From the NCBI RefSeq assembly GCF_020463795.1, contig NZ_CP080025.1, forward strand, positions 4,337,501 through 4,401,500: a stretch of 64,000 nucleotides of DNA, in the 5' to 3' direction. The stretch comes from Echinicola marina. Its GTDB lineage: Bacteria > Bacteroidota > Bacteroidia > Cytophagales > Cyclobacteriaceae. The notes under the pieces are model-generated. The model was not told the origin of the DNA. It was given only the letters and a program-made list of their open reading frames with translations, and searched no databases. A program made the position numbers and the translations under genes. Each line of letters starts with the position of its first letter. Positions within the stretch are counted from its first letter, which is position 1. Positions 17,201 to 26,032 of the stretch are shown here, one piece after another.

Positions 17201-17939
17201 GTACAATCAAATTAATCTAAATACCTGGATCAGGCATAATCTCAATCAAAATATTTTCTTCAGGATAGGACCACAATACCAAAGAGTAAAGATGGATGAA
17301 GATGATAATATTGGAAAATATATCAATTCGGAAAACCAAACGGATATTGATATTGAGGAATTGAATCAACTGAAACAATATGCTGGTTTAAATGCCCAGT
17401 TTATCATCGACCAAACAGATCATCCAAAACTCCCTAACAGAGGAATCAAATTTCTGCATGAATTTAATTTTAATGCCGGCCTAAATGAAAGCAGTAATAC
17501 CTTGAGTTCAATGAATACGGAGATAGCCCTATTTTGGAGCAGGTTGATTCCATCCCAAGTAACCTGGGCCACCAGATTTGGCTCGGGATTCAATTGGGGA
17601 CAGTACGAGTTTTTCCAATCGCAAAACCTAGGCGGACAAGATAATCTAAGGGGATACAGAAGAAGCCGTTTCCAAGGGCAAGCTATGGTTTATAATAACA
17701 CAGAGGCCAGAATCAGACTTAATAACTTCACCACCAGACTGTTTCCTGCAAGTGTTGGACTCACGTTATTTCATGATATAGGAAGGGTATGGTATGAAGA
17801 CGAAAATTCATCAAAATGGCATAATAGTTTCGGCGCTGGACTTTGGCTGGCACCGATGAACATGATGGTGGTTTCTGGCACCCTTTCCATTGGGCAAGAA
17901 GAAATATTGCCAAGCTTTACCTTTGGCTATCAGTTTTAA
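14289..17939 (+). CDS. Three-part envelope protein: metallophosphoesterase, kinase-like middle, BamA-type barrel
   Basis: The 1216-residue protein has a signal peptide ending LQAQ. Residues 22-340 are a calcineurin-like phosphatase with all metal motifs: IGDAG, LGDNIYP, LPGNHDWEKG, MHHPL and GGHEHALE. Residues about 830-1216 are an Omp85/surface-antigen barrel, with GGQDNLRGYRRSRF as the RGY motif and a terminal aromatic (GYQF). The middle (about 400-700) is not named in my memory. It holds GGGMQTKSLRL, DLFIGDWDRHDDQW (near residue 585) and PRDRDQAFF (near 610). These look like the glycine-rich loop, catalytic DRH and metal-binding Asp of FAM20/HipA-like kinases, an inference from motif order only. 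The protein overlaps the upstream propeller gene by 4 nt and the convergent GAF gene by 23 nt. Confidence 0.8.
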   Translation: MKHIALLMFFSLTGILQAQTLERRIILIGDAGELDDGKHPVVELVSEFIDEDTLSQKTDILFLGDNIYPKGMPEIGDPNRPESEYILTLQANMADKVNGEVIFLPGNHDWEKGHEGGYAAVLRAQAFIDSLNREKLFWKPRDACPGPELREIGDKAIMIIVDSQWWLHPNEKPGLDSDCDYKTAEEVLAAMADMVNANKDKTIILAMHHPLKTYGEHNGAYNWKDHLFPFTAINPNLYIPLPVIGSIYPLYRTYLGNIQDIPHPKYQEMIEGINKIISSHSKVIVVGGHEHALEYTLDQHIHHIVSGSGSKSTKLRKNKPCLFAMDQRGFASLDLYSNGSVNLNFFSLEIGLNPVYQSEIIKGKPLLLDSLNINSNTFPDTVKVSISEQYHANRQQEKWYGTNYRKIWSEEVAFRVFDISKERGGMKIVKRGGGMQTKSLRLEDSSGKQYVLRSVEKYPAAAIPEVLRKTVAIDIVQDQISASNPYGAIMIPPLADALKVYHTHPELVWLPDDPALGIYQQEFGNAVYLYEERETSPEGLSDEDYKFYSTEKMLKKRLEDQDYVLDQKNVLRARLLDLFIGDWDRHDDQWRWIGIEHKEGREFLPMPRDRDQAFFVNQGILPKIASRKWIMPKFQGFDDHLRDINGFMFNGRYFDRSFLNDLDREDWEDELDRFQEKMDSNTIEGAIATLPKTIQDILREEHHINSTLNFRKSWIKEEALKYYGFLAENVDVYGTNKDELFEIRHEPDGKVDVEITKITKKGKLEQKFFSRKFDPEETKEVRIYGLNGDDKFNIIGKGPGKIKIRLMSGLSADTIIDDSQLKKKSNIIYQWKDQKDNLHLGTSNKIKESKSSTVFNYNRKAFKYDILMPLASFEYNVDDGIFLGAGALWTTHGFRKDPYAVKQSIKANMAVKTGAFNIYYEGHAIKLINQLDLEWNASLRAPDYVNNFFGYGNESSEFLKDEFGPQYYRIRYNQINLNTWIRHNLNQNIFFRIGPQYQRVKMDEDDNIGKYINSENQTDIDIEELNQLKQYAGLNAQFIIDQTDHPKLPNRGIKFLHEFNFNAGLNESSNTLSSMNTEIALFWSRLIPSQVTWATRFGSGFNWGQYEFFQSQNLGGQDNLRGYRRSRFQGQAMVYNNTEARIRLNNFTTRLFPASVGLTLFHDIGRVWYEDENSSKWHNSFGAGLWLAPMNMMVVSGTLSIGQEEILPSFTFGYQF

Positions 17940-20313
17940 GCTTGGCTTTATGCGTTTCATGTTCGGAAAGCTCTGAAAACAAAGGTTTCCCAACATCCAC
18001 GCGCAGGGCTTTAAGCCCATTCACGCCCTGCAGGTCTTCCAAGTCCAGACGCTCTACCTCACTTCCCAATAAGCCTTTTACTTGCAAATATGTTATATAA
18101 TCCATGTATTCCGCCTCTTCTTTAGGTTGGGAATAAATGATCGCAATTTTACCTGGCTGGGTAAGCCTTTCTTTGCTGTTTTTGATCAGGGCCTTATCTA
18201 TCCGCTTTTTCATTATTTCATAGCGAATATTATAGGCTCCTTCCACATCAAACTTCCTTTCATCCATTCTAAAGCTGATGGACAGCGGTGAGCTGTGTAC
18301 CAATAGCAATTGTGTGGTTTCTAAGGGAATAGGCAATTGCTCCTTCAAGGATTCACTTAAAAAAGCACTTTCACACAAGGTGGTCAATTGCCATAATTTC
18401 AAACTTTTAAGGTATACAGGGTCAAAAATCTTATCCCTTACCAAAGATTGACCTATATAAATATTATAATCAATGCCATCGGTTTTATATTTCTCATAAT
18501 AATGAGGAAACATTTCTTGGGCTTGAACCTGGGCTTTATCTATATGTTGGCTTAGAGCACTGTTCAGCAGGCTAAGGCTTTGCTCAAACGCACTTCTGTT
18601 TTCATACAATAAGCCTAATTCTCCATTCACTCTGGAAAAATAAGTACTGATTTCCTCATTCAAACTTGGATGAACAATTTGTAAGTGCTTAAACAATGGT
18701 TCAAGCTCATCTAAAAGAAAATAGTTGATCTTGGACTCATCATCTGCCACCAATATCAGCTGGATATCATCCAGCATTTTTTGAATCTTAAAACTCATTT
18801 TCTCTAGTACAGGGAGATCATTTAAGACAAGTGCTCCATGAATGATTTTCTGCGCCATTCTTAATTGTTGCTGTAGATCTCTCTGTATGGTTTCTAGTCT
18901 GGTAGCCGAAGAGTTCCTAATGTCCACTGCAGCATATAAAGGATAAACATTATCAAAAACAACAGGCTGCAAACTGCTGTTTTTACCATTTTCTTGATCC
19001 ACTATTTTTTGTACGGCGACCTCATTGAATTTCCATTCTATAGCAGGCTGTATAGCGGTATAATTTTTCCTGATGACCTGTTGGACCTTGTACTCAAACT
19101 GCTTCATGTTTTTTTGCATGGCCACGGCCAAAGGTTGATTGACACTTTTCAGTTTATCCAACATCAATGCATTCAGCACGCCTTCCTCTTCAGCACAGAT
19201 TTCCAATACGCCCACTAATCTTCCATCGTAATGTAAAGGCACAATGATGATTTCCTTAATACCCATTTGCTGAATTTGTGTGTAGGAATCAGGTGCCTCA
19301 GCACAGGTTGCAAAATCATTTAGAAAAACAGGATCCTTTACATTGGAAAGGAAAGATACCACACTTTCATAACTATGATCACAATCCATCATACATAAAT
19401 GTCTGATCAGAAAGCTATTGGCCAGTCTCCTGTCGGAAATCAAGTATTTATTGTCAAATTTCTGAAAAGCGGCAATACCGACTTTGATGTTGGGTACTCC
19501 TAAAAGACTTTTTACACTTTGGTCTACTACCTCCATGAACTTTTTGGAAGAAAAATCATTTTCTTCCAAAAGGGCGTTGCTCAGCTCTGAAACACTTTCT
19601 GTATTGGTGAAATCCTTGAGCTGTAAGATCAGAAAACCGGAAAACACAAAGTCTTCCAAGGGCAAGACCTTTTGCCAGTTTTCCAAGTCCCTAATGCAAG
19701 GGCTGGTACCAGAACAAAGTTTTAAAATTTCTTCCTTGGGTGGTAGGCGCTTGCTCGTCCTTACTTCGATAAAATCCGCATTGGCTTCAGAATAGAAATA
19801 CCTGTTGAGGCCAGTCTTGTCCATGACCTTATAGACCAAACTACTGTCTGTTTTGATGTTCAGGTCATAAAACTGGTTTAAAATGATCTTATAGGCATGG
19901 ATTAATTTTGAATAGCGCATTTCCTCCTTTTTCTCCTCAATATTGGAGGGGGAAAAGGCATCCGGACATAGAAAATTATCCTTAAATCCCTGAGAAGCAT
20001 AAACGATGTCCATCGCAAATGGCAAGGACATCATATACATCTGCTTTTTTGAATCAAGTGAAACAGGAAATACGCTATTGACAATAAAAGCAAGGGCTTC
20101 CTTATCCTTGACCAATTCCTCCTTATCCACCTTTTCTTGGAGTAAAATAGGGTAGGACTTAACTTCTTCTAATAGCTTTTGAAAGAAAAAGGCGTTAAGC
20201 TCATCCTTGTCATGCGCTTTTTCCTTCCATGTCGCCAGTAATGGCAAGAAGGACAGTTCTCTTTGACTGACCAAATAAGGGAAATTATTGTTCCAAGCAG
20301 TTTGTATATCCAT
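17917..20313 (-). CDS. Large GAF-domain protein
   Basis: This cytoplasmic protein of 798 residues has no signal peptide. A GAF domain is visible at about residues 270-410: IKVGIAAFQKFDNKYLISD, then MGIKEIIIVPLHYDGRLVGVLEI, a typical GAF strand-turn-strand. The flanking N-terminal 260 and C-terminal 390 residues are mostly helical, with no kinase, HAMP, cyclase or HTH motif that I can see. GAF domains bind small ligands such as cyclic nucleotides or haem, but the ligand here is unknown. Its last 23 nt overlap the convergent barrel gene. Proteins of this size and layout occur in Cytophagales without assigned function. Confidence 0.72.
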   Translation of the reverse strand: MDIQTAWNNNFPYLVSQRELSFLPLLATWKEKAHDKDELNAFFFQKLLEEVKSYPILLQEKVDKEELVKDKEALAFIVNSVFPVSLDSKKQMYMMSLPFAMDIVYASQGFKDNFLCPDAFSPSNIEEKKEEMRYSKLIHAYKIILNQFYDLNIKTDSSLVYKVMDKTGLNRYFYSEANADFIEVRTSKRLPPKEEILKLCSGTSPCIRDLENWQKVLPLEDFVFSGFLILQLKDFTNTESVSELSNALLEENDFSSKKFMEVVDQSVKSLLGVPNIKVGIAAFQKFDNKYLISDRRLANSFLIRHLCMMDCDHSYESVVSFLSNVKDPVFLNDFATCAEAPDSYTQIQQMGIKEIIIVPLHYDGRLVGVLEICAEEEGVLNALMLDKLKSVNQPLAVAMQKNMKQFEYKVQQVIRKNYTAIQPAIEWKFNEVAVQKIVDQENGKNSSLQPVVFDNVYPLYAAVDIRNSSATRLETIQRDLQQQLRMAQKIIHGALVLNDLPVLEKMSFKIQKMLDDIQLILVADDESKINYFLLDELEPLFKHLQIVHPSLNEEISTYFSRVNGELGLLYENRSAFEQSLSLLNSALSQHIDKAQVQAQEMFPHYYEKYKTDGIDYNIYIGQSLVRDKIFDPVYLKSLKLWQLTTLCESAFLSESLKEQLPIPLETTQLLLVHSSPLSISFRMDERKFDVEGAYNIRYEIMKKRIDKALIKNSKERLTQPGKIAIIYSQPKEEAEYMDYITYLQVKGLLGSEVERLDLEDLQGVNGLKALRVDVGKPLFSELSEHETHKAKLKTDSQR

Positions 20314-20431
20314 AACTTCTATTCAATAATATTTATACCCCTTTTCACCTAGAATAGTTCAATAATCGACTATTATTTAACTTTGGAACCTAGAAAACAG
20401 ATAACTTTAGTAAACTGCTAAGTTGGAAGGG

Positions 20432-20474
20432 ATAGCTCAGACAATCCAAAACTGAAATAAAGCATTTGAGCTAT
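20432..20474 (-). terminator. Candidate terminator after the GH2 gene
   Basis: An 8-bp stem, ATAGCTCA (20432-20439) with TGAGCTAT (20467-20474), encloses a 27-nt loop immediately after the GH2 stop codon. The stem is modest and the T tract weak, so the call is tentative. Confidence 0.35.
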
Positions 20475-20475
20475 A

Positions 20476-23265
20476 CTATTTAGGACTGAAATCAAACCAT
20501 AAAATAATATCCATTTTTTCGTCTCCTTTATGCATAACATCCCTAGCTGGCTCAGCCTGAGGTCCCATTTCTTGAGCACTATGAAACTTCGTACCTATAG
20601 GAGGGATATGGTATAAAAAGGACAAATCACCCTTTGGAAAAGGAACTCTTAAATGTTTGGTCGCAAAAGGAGCGTTTTCTGGACTGAAAAGTCTGAAAAA
20701 TAAACCTGCAGTCTCTGTATAGACCATCATATTGCCTTGCTCCAAGGCTAAATTATAAGCGTATAGATTAGCATGATAACCTTTAAACTCTGGGTACTCC
20801 ATCCTACCATTTGAATAACCTGTAATGGTATTATTATAATCCTTTTGCCAAATACCAAATTGGGGACCACGCATCCTGTTTTTCCAGACCCTGTACGGTC
20901 CATTTCCCAGCCAGGAAATTCCTTTCACCATAGTTTCTGGCAATGAGAAATTCACCCCCAGAAAGGACTTATTCGATAGACTTTCATCTGGAGCGGCAAA
21001 CACGACTTTTAGTAATCCATTTTTAAATACTTTCCACTGAATCTGTTTTGGATAGGAAGAATACGAAGCAGTCAAAAGGAAATTACCTTCCTCATCCAGT
21101 TCATATTCGAGCTTTTCCAAGGAGTTATTTTCTTGTTGAATAGGTCCGGATAGGCCAAAGTTTTCCCCTCCCTTAATAACTTGGATAAGCATACCGGACT
21201 TTTGGTCAAATTCATATTCAAACTTATCCGTTCCCACTTTTATTTTGTTTCCAGATGCTGCATGCTTCAAATTGCCATGGTCTATTCTTCCCTTTAAAGC
21301 AATCCTTCTCTGGGTAAACTCCTTAGCCTGTCCTATTGGCCAGGTCCAATGGTGAACTTCCATACCACTGGGATCAATTATAGCTATTTTTAACCAATCA
21401 GCTTTCGCTAATGTTGGGGGCAAGTCAAGTTTAATTTTCTTCCTTTCACCAGGTAAGATCCTTGGCAAGACCTGCACACCGGATCTGATCAGTTTTTCAT
21501 GCTCCCATTGATCAAAAGACATCAATGACCATTGCAAATGATAGCCTCTAAGATCAGTGTATAAGTATTTATTTTCCAATGCCAACTGCCCATCATAGTA
21601 GTCATTGATGACCATAGGTTTCACTTGAACAGGGGACCAAATATCCTTAATGGTGTAAAAACTGCCTTCCTTTTCCCTGTATGGACCTAAAATCCCATCT
21701 GGCGCATGATTTCCATCTGCATCCAAACTGTCCTTTAAATCTGTCCTAAGCACAGCTTCATCCGAAAATACCCATAGAAAACCACCTGCAGCAGCTGGAT
21801 TTGACATATAATTCTTCCAAAAATCTTCCAAACCTGCCCCATGCCCTCCATCATACAGACCATGTAAAAACTCGGTAGGCATAAAGATATCCTGTCCGTT
21901 GGATAGACGCTGAATCCCTGCACCATAAACCGGATAATGAAAAGTGTCAACACCATTTCTGCGTAACCAAGGATAGATTACCGGTCGCTTTTGGATATCC
22001 CAAAAATGGAACCAAGGTTCATTCCTGAAATCCCATCCTCCTTCATTGCCATGGTCCCAAATAACCACAGAAGGATGATTTTCATCCCTAAGTACCGTTT
22101 CTTTGATCAATTTTGGACCCACAATGGTATCGTAACCATCCTGCCAGCCAGTAACTTCATCCAGCACAAACATGCCCAGTGAATCACATAAATCTAGAAA
22201 TGCCTCATCAGGGGGATAGTGACTCATTCTTACAGCATTCATATTCATTTCTTTCATTAAGCGAATGTCTTCCAAATGATTCTCCCAACTTAGAGCCCTT
22301 CCACTGTTGGGATAGAATGAATGCCTATTGACGCCTTTAAATATTACCTTTACGTTATTGATGTAGATTCCATCCTTTTCACGGAGTTCTACGGTACGAA
22401 AACCAATCTGTTCTTCTTTGCTATACACTACTTCATCTCTGTGCAATAATTGAAACTTGGCTCGGTATAACTTGGGTTGTTCAGGATTCCAACTTTGAAT
22501 ATCTTTAAATTGCCCTTTTAGCCAGCCTTCCTGTCCACTTATCTGTTCAGATATACTGCCAATAAGCCTATCCTGATCATAAAGGTCTACTTTTACTGAA
22601 GCCTGCTTTAGGCTTTTATTTAACTGTAAAAGAGATTCAAACTGTCCATTTTCATTGGCATTGATTGCTATCCTATCAAAATGATATTGAGGGAGTACCT
22701 CCAGATAGACAGGCCTGAATATGCCCCCAAAGAGCCAAAAATCAGCTTGCCGTTCTGCTTTATTGATGGACTCGTTGGAGGAATGTTTAGAAACTTTGAC
22801 TTCAAGTAAATTCTTTTGACCAAATTTCAATAAGCCGCTGATATTATATTTAAACTCATAAAATCCTCCTTGATGAATGGGGCCTGCGGATTGACCATTG
22901 ATCCATACTTCTGTATCCGTCATAGCTGCACCAAAAACAATATTGATCACCTTGTCTTTCCATGCTTTGGGCACTTCAAACTGATGCTTATAAAATCCAA
23001 CTTCTTTTCCTAAGGCCTTGTCTGGATGACTGTGATCATGGCCATAATTATAAGTACCAAATCCATGAAGCTCCCAGTTGGAGGGAACAGGCACTTCACT
23101 CCATTCATTGGCATTTCTTCCAGCAGAAACTTTAAAATCCCAATTAACGGCTGAAGCGGCATCCTTTCCAGACAGGTAAACCCTTTGATAGTTGATACTT
23201 TGGGCGGAGCTATTCAGAATTCCGAAGTATAGACAGATAAAAAAAATGGATATACTTTTAGGCAT
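20476..23265 (-). CDS. Glycoside hydrolase family 2, beta-galactosidase-like, secreted
   Basis: The 929-residue protein has a signal peptide (FFICLYFGILNSSAQ). It follows the GH2 order: an N-terminal sugar-binding jelly roll (WNFKVSAG-type start, VPVPSNWELHGFG), an immunoglobulin-like domain, then a TIM barrel (FKGVNRHSFYP). The acid/base is in HGNEGG (Glu408) and the probable nucleophile is Glu465 in PTEFLHG. The C-terminal region contains WLGNGPYRVWKNR, as in LacZ-like enzymes with a beta-sandwich domain 5. It should release beta-linked galactose or a related sugar from polysaccharide in the periplasm or at the cell surface. An IS200-type element lies about 35 bp upstream of its start codon and may have changed its promoter. 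Confidence 0.9.
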   Translation of the reverse strand: MPKSISIFFICLYFGILNSSAQSINYQRVYLSGKDAASAVNWDFKVSAGRNANEWSEVPVPSNWELHGFGTYNYGHDHSHPDKALGKEVGFYKHQFEVPKAWKDKVINIVFGAAMTDTEVWINGQSAGPIHQGGFYEFKYNISGLLKFGQKNLLEVKVSKHSSNESINKAERQADFWLFGGIFRPVYLEVLPQYHFDRIAINANENGQFESLLQLNKSLKQASVKVDLYDQDRLIGSISEQISGQEGWLKGQFKDIQSWNPEQPKLYRAKFQLLHRDEVVYSKEEQIGFRTVELREKDGIYINNVKVIFKGVNRHSFYPNSGRALSWENHLEDIRLMKEMNMNAVRMSHYPPDEAFLDLCDSLGMFVLDEVTGWQDGYDTIVGPKLIKETVLRDENHPSVVIWDHGNEGGWDFRNEPWFHFWDIQKRPVIYPWLRRNGVDTFHYPVYGAGIQRLSNGQDIFMPTEFLHGLYDGGHGAGLEDFWKNYMSNPAAAGGFLWVFSDEAVLRTDLKDSLDADGNHAPDGILGPYREKEGSFYTIKDIWSPVQVKPMVINDYYDGQLALENKYLYTDLRGYHLQWSLMSFDQWEHEKLIRSGVQVLPRILPGERKKIKLDLPPTLAKADWLKIAIIDPSGMEVHHWTWPIGQAKEFTQRRIALKGRIDHGNLKHAASGNKIKVGTDKFEYEFDQKSGMLIQVIKGGENFGLSGPIQQENNSLEKLEYELDEEGNFLLTASYSSYPKQIQWKVFKNGLLKVVFAAPDESLSNKSFLGVNFSLPETMVKGISWLGNGPYRVWKNRMRGPQFGIWQKDYNNTITGYSNGRMEYPEFKGYHANLYAYNLALEQGNMMVYTETAGLFFRLFSPENAPFATKHLRVPFPKGDLSFLYHIPPIGTKFHSAQEMGPQAEPARDVMHKGDEKMDIILWFDFSPK

Positions 23266-23301
23266 GGTGTTTATCGTTTGTATATGGGTTCAGTAAATAA
23301 T

Positions 23302-23322
23302 CCTCGGGGCAAGCCCGCGAGG
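23302..23322 (-). repeat. Right-end hairpin of the IS200/IS605 element
   Basis: CCTCG (23302-23306) pairs with CGAGG (23318-23322), and the inner GGGC/GCCC pairs with one bulged G. It lies 10 nt past the tnpA stop codon, where the downstream (RE) imperfect hairpin recognised by TnpA is expected. Confidence 0.65.
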
Positions 23323-23331
23323 CATTATTGG

Positions 23332-23793
23332 TCAATCGAATATTTTTAATTGATAATTCGTCTTCAGTTTTTTATATCCTTTTTCCAGCCCTTGACTCTT
23401 TACATAATTAGCGATCTTTTCCTCTGTTCCATGTTGGCCTACCGTATTGACAAAATATCCCTTACCCCAAAACTCCCCTCCCCAGAGCTGTTTTTTCACC
23501 TCTGGGCATTCTTTAAACACCTCTCGCGCCACTAAACTCTTTATCGTTCTCACTATTTTGGTTATACTATACGTGGGAACCGATTGGATCAGAAAATGTA
23601 CATGGTCAGCATCTGTACCGATTTCCAGAAATTTAATCTCATATCTTAGTTCTATCTGTTCACACGTCGATGTCAGAACTTTATCAACCTCTTTACTGAA
23701 CACTACTCGTCTATATTTTGCTGAGCAAACTATATGGTACAGCAAAACTGATACATTATGACTCTTATGGATATACTTACTTTCTTGCGACAT
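23332..23793 (-). CDS. tnpA: IS200/IS605 transposase TnpA (Y1 HUH)
   Basis: The 153-residue protein has the typical size and layout. The start reads HNVSVLLYHIVCSAKYRRVVF, quoted here only to mark the strand that opens the fold. The HUH motif is HVHFLIQ, after DAD. The catalytic tyrosine is in ANYVKSQG near the C-terminus. TnpA works as a dimer on single-stranded DNA, cutting beside the hairpins and moving the element by peel-and-paste. No frameshift or stop interrupts it, so the element could be active. Confidence 0.92.
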   Translation of the reverse strand: MSQESKYIHKSHNVSVLLYHIVCSAKYRRVVFSKEVDKVLTSTCEQIELRYEIKFLEIGTDADHVHFLIQSVPTYSITKIVRTIKSLVAREVFKECPEVKKQLWGGEFWGKGYFVNTVGQHGTEEKIANYVKSQGLEKGYKKLKTNYQLKIFD

Positions 23794-23813
23794 CGAGTCA
23801 CAAGATAGTAAAA

Positions 23814-23827
23814 CGAGGCTAGCCTCG
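23814..23827 (-). repeat. Left-end hairpin of the IS200/IS605 element
   Basis: CGAGGCT followed directly by AGCCTCG forms a perfect 14-nt palindrome about 20 nt upstream of the tnpA start. It fits the left-end hairpin of the element. Confidence 0.65.
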
Positions 23828-24068
23828 GGGAATTTGACCCTAAGAGATTAAAAGTTTTAAATTACTGGAATTCCAGACCAAAAAAAATCTCCTGAAGTAA
23901 TAATATCAATTTTGCCCAAATCTCTTTGGGGGCCCATATCAGCTCAAAAATTTATACAGCAGTAGCATTTACCTGATTTTTATCATGTTCAAACCTGAAA
24001 ATTGCTCTGCTTTTAGGAACATATAGCATGTAATTTTGTTCAGTGAAATTTAAGTAAATATTACTAAT

Positions 24069-25904
24069 ATGTCCTTGATCAACAGCACTATACTCCATTC
24101 GAAGGAGATGCATGATTTTCATATTCCCGTTATGGGCCTTGGCTTTACCATAGATACGCCTCTTAAAGTTGGGCGCTTTGGAATCAATAGTGTGGTTTCC
24201 ATAATGGAAGATGACTTGATAGAGTCCATGAGGAAAATTCACTGCAGAAAATCCGGTGAAGCCTATATCCCTATTTCAGCAGAGGAAGAAGACTCCAGGG
24301 CCAAGAGGATCAAAGCCTATTTGAATCTAATGTGCAAATTGCTCAATGCCCAGATGGAAAACTTAAAACAGCTTTCCTTTCAGAATGAGGAGAATGACCT
24401 GAATAAATACTTCAAAATGTTGCCTACTTCCCATCCATTTGCAAAATTATACCATAAAATGCAGGGCAGTAAGGGAACAGAAAAGTTGGCTTTGGAAAAT
24501 ATCCTTAAGGACTCCCTGCAAGCCGGAAGCATAGATGTCAATATTATGACAAAGGTAGACCGCCTCAGCTACGATAAAGAAGGCAACACACTTCCTAGAG
24601 AATTCTCTGCCGCGCTTTCTGCTTTAAGGGGCTTTGCCCAGAGCGACCTGAAGTCCAATGTGGTTTTTTCAGCAGGCATGAATCCTGCGCTATTCGGTTA
24701 TTTGGAGTCTTTTGATGATTTCTTCCCTGATGTCCATGGAAATATCCAAAAAGGGATCATTCTTAAAGTGAGTGATTACCGATCTGCTTTGATCCAAGGT
24801 AAATTTCTGGCCAAGAAAGGTCTTTGGGTAAAGGAATTCAGGTTGGAATCAGGCTTAAACTGCGGAGGCCATGCATTTGCCACTGAGGGGCAGCTAATGG
24901 GACCGATTTTAGAGGAGTTTAAAGAAAATAGGAACAGCTTAAAAGAAGAATTAGCATCCATATGTCAACAAGCCTTAGCGGTAAAAGGAAAATATCCTTT
25001 AGCCGAAGACAGTAAAATGAAGATAACTGCTCAAGGCGGCATTGGTACAGCTGGAGAAAACCAGCTGCTCTTAAAGCACTATAATTTGGACAGTACAGGC
25101 TGGGGAAGCCCCTTCCTGATGGTACCTGAAGCAACCAGTGTAAATACCGATACCATTCAAAGAATAATAAAAGCTGAAAAAACCGATTTCTTCTTAAGTC
25201 ATGCTTCGCCCTTGGGAGTCCCCTTCAATAATTTGAGGACAAGCACGGGCGAGCAGCAACGCAAAGAGAGAATTGCGAAGAATAGACCAGGCAGTCCCTG
25301 CTATAAAAAAGTCCTTTCCTCCAATACTGAATTTACCAAAATCCCCATTTGTACTTCATCTAGACAATATCAAAACCTGAAACTGAAAGAGATCAAAAAG
25401 AACAGCGCATCCGATGAGGAATACCAAAAGGAAGCCGCCAAGATTACCGAAAAGGATTGCCTTTGTGAAGGGCTGGCAGCTCCAGCAATCCTATCTCATG
25501 GAGAAAAACCAGGTCGAAAACTAGATGCCGTGACCATATGCCCAGGACCTAACTTGGCCTATTTCAAGGGGATTTATAAACTTCAAGAAATGGTGGATCA
25601 TATCTATGGTAAGCACCAACTGAAACTTGAGCAAGATAGACCTTATTTCTTTATCAAAGAATTACAGTTGTACTTAGACTATTTTAAAAAGGAGCTCAGT
25701 GAATACCAAGCTTCACCCTTGCCAAAGCTAGGGACTTACTTGAATAAATTCAACAAAAACCTTCAATCGGGAATACAGTATTACAAATCACTGTTGGGTA
25801 CGACCATCAAAGAATCTGATGAAACCATCAATAAAATAAAAAGGGAACTGGAAAGCGCTGCCAAGTACTTGAAATCCCTTCCAGCAGAACATGCGGTTTC
25901 TTGA
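24069..25904 (+). CDS. Unassigned 611-residue protein, possible FMN TIM barrel (nitropropane-dioxygenase-like)
   Basis: I do not recognise the family with certainty. Several stretches resemble FMN-dependent TIM barrels of the nitropropane dioxygenase / glutamate synthase type: FHIPVMGLGFTIDTPLKVGRF near the start, GLNCGGHAFATEG in the middle, and ITAQGGIGTAGENQLLL with WGSPFLMVPEATS further on, which recalls the phosphate-binding GGI loop. The Cys-containing part KDCLCEGLAAPAILSHG and a helical C-terminus follow. There is no signal peptide. A start at 24108 is possible but leaves a worse ribosome-binding distance. A strong terminator follows. The locus lies a few kb from Rrf2 and Hmp genes, so a role in reactive nitrogen metabolism is conceivable but not shown. 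Confidence 0.5.
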   Translation: MSLINSTILHSKEMHDFHIPVMGLGFTIDTPLKVGRFGINSVVSIMEDDLIESMRKIHCRKSGEAYIPISAEEEDSRAKRIKAYLNLMCKLLNAQMENLKQLSFQNEENDLNKYFKMLPTSHPFAKLYHKMQGSKGTEKLALENILKDSLQAGSIDVNIMTKVDRLSYDKEGNTLPREFSAALSALRGFAQSDLKSNVVFSAGMNPALFGYLESFDDFFPDVHGNIQKGIILKVSDYRSALIQGKFLAKKGLWVKEFRLESGLNCGGHAFATEGQLMGPILEEFKENRNSLKEELASICQQALAVKGKYPLAEDSKMKITAQGGIGTAGENQLLLKHYNLDSTGWGSPFLMVPEATSVNTDTIQRIIKAEKTDFFLSHASPLGVPFNNLRTSTGEQQRKERIAKNRPGSPCYKKVLSSNTEFTKIPICTSSRQYQNLKLKEIKKNSASDEEYQKEAAKITEKDCLCEGLAAPAILSHGEKPGRKLDAVTICPGPNLAYFKGIYKLQEMVDHIYGKHQLKLEQDRPYFFIKELQLYLDYFKKELSEYQASPLPKLGTYLNKFNKNLQSGIQYYKSLLGTTIKESDETINKIKRELESAAKYLKSLPAEHAVS

Positions 25905-25908
25905 TTTT

Positions 25909-25943
25909 ATTGAAGCTGGATTTATTCCAGCTTCAATATTTTT
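25909..25943 (+). terminator. Rho-independent terminator
   Basis: A perfect 12-bp stem (25909-25920 with 25926-25937) with a 5-nt loop is followed by a T-rich tract, 4 nt after the stop of the TIM-barrel-like gene. Confidence 0.88.
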
Positions 25944-26032
25944 ACCTCGATCCCAACAACACTTCGCCTTAGCAGAAAGGAAAACTCATAACAATTTCCT
26001 TAGAGCATAGTTTTCTATATTTATATGGAAAT

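Larger units (their letters stand above)
23302..23827 (-). mobile_element. IS200/IS605-family insertion sequence
   Basis: The element consists of a single Y1 transposase gene flanked by subterminal hairpins (23302-23322 and 23814-23827) that share the CCTCG/CGAGG core. It has no terminal inverted repeats and no target duplication, as is normal for this family. The exact ends lie some bases outside the hairpins and cannot be placed by eye. No tnpB is present, so it is of the minimal IS200 type. It seems intact. Confidence 0.75.

Noticed and set aside
24069-24108. Alternative start at 24108 for the TIM-barrel-like gene
   Set aside because: A GGAG just upstream of it would sit too close to act as a ribosome-binding site, and the longer frame begins earlier with an acceptable leader. 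It remains uncertain.
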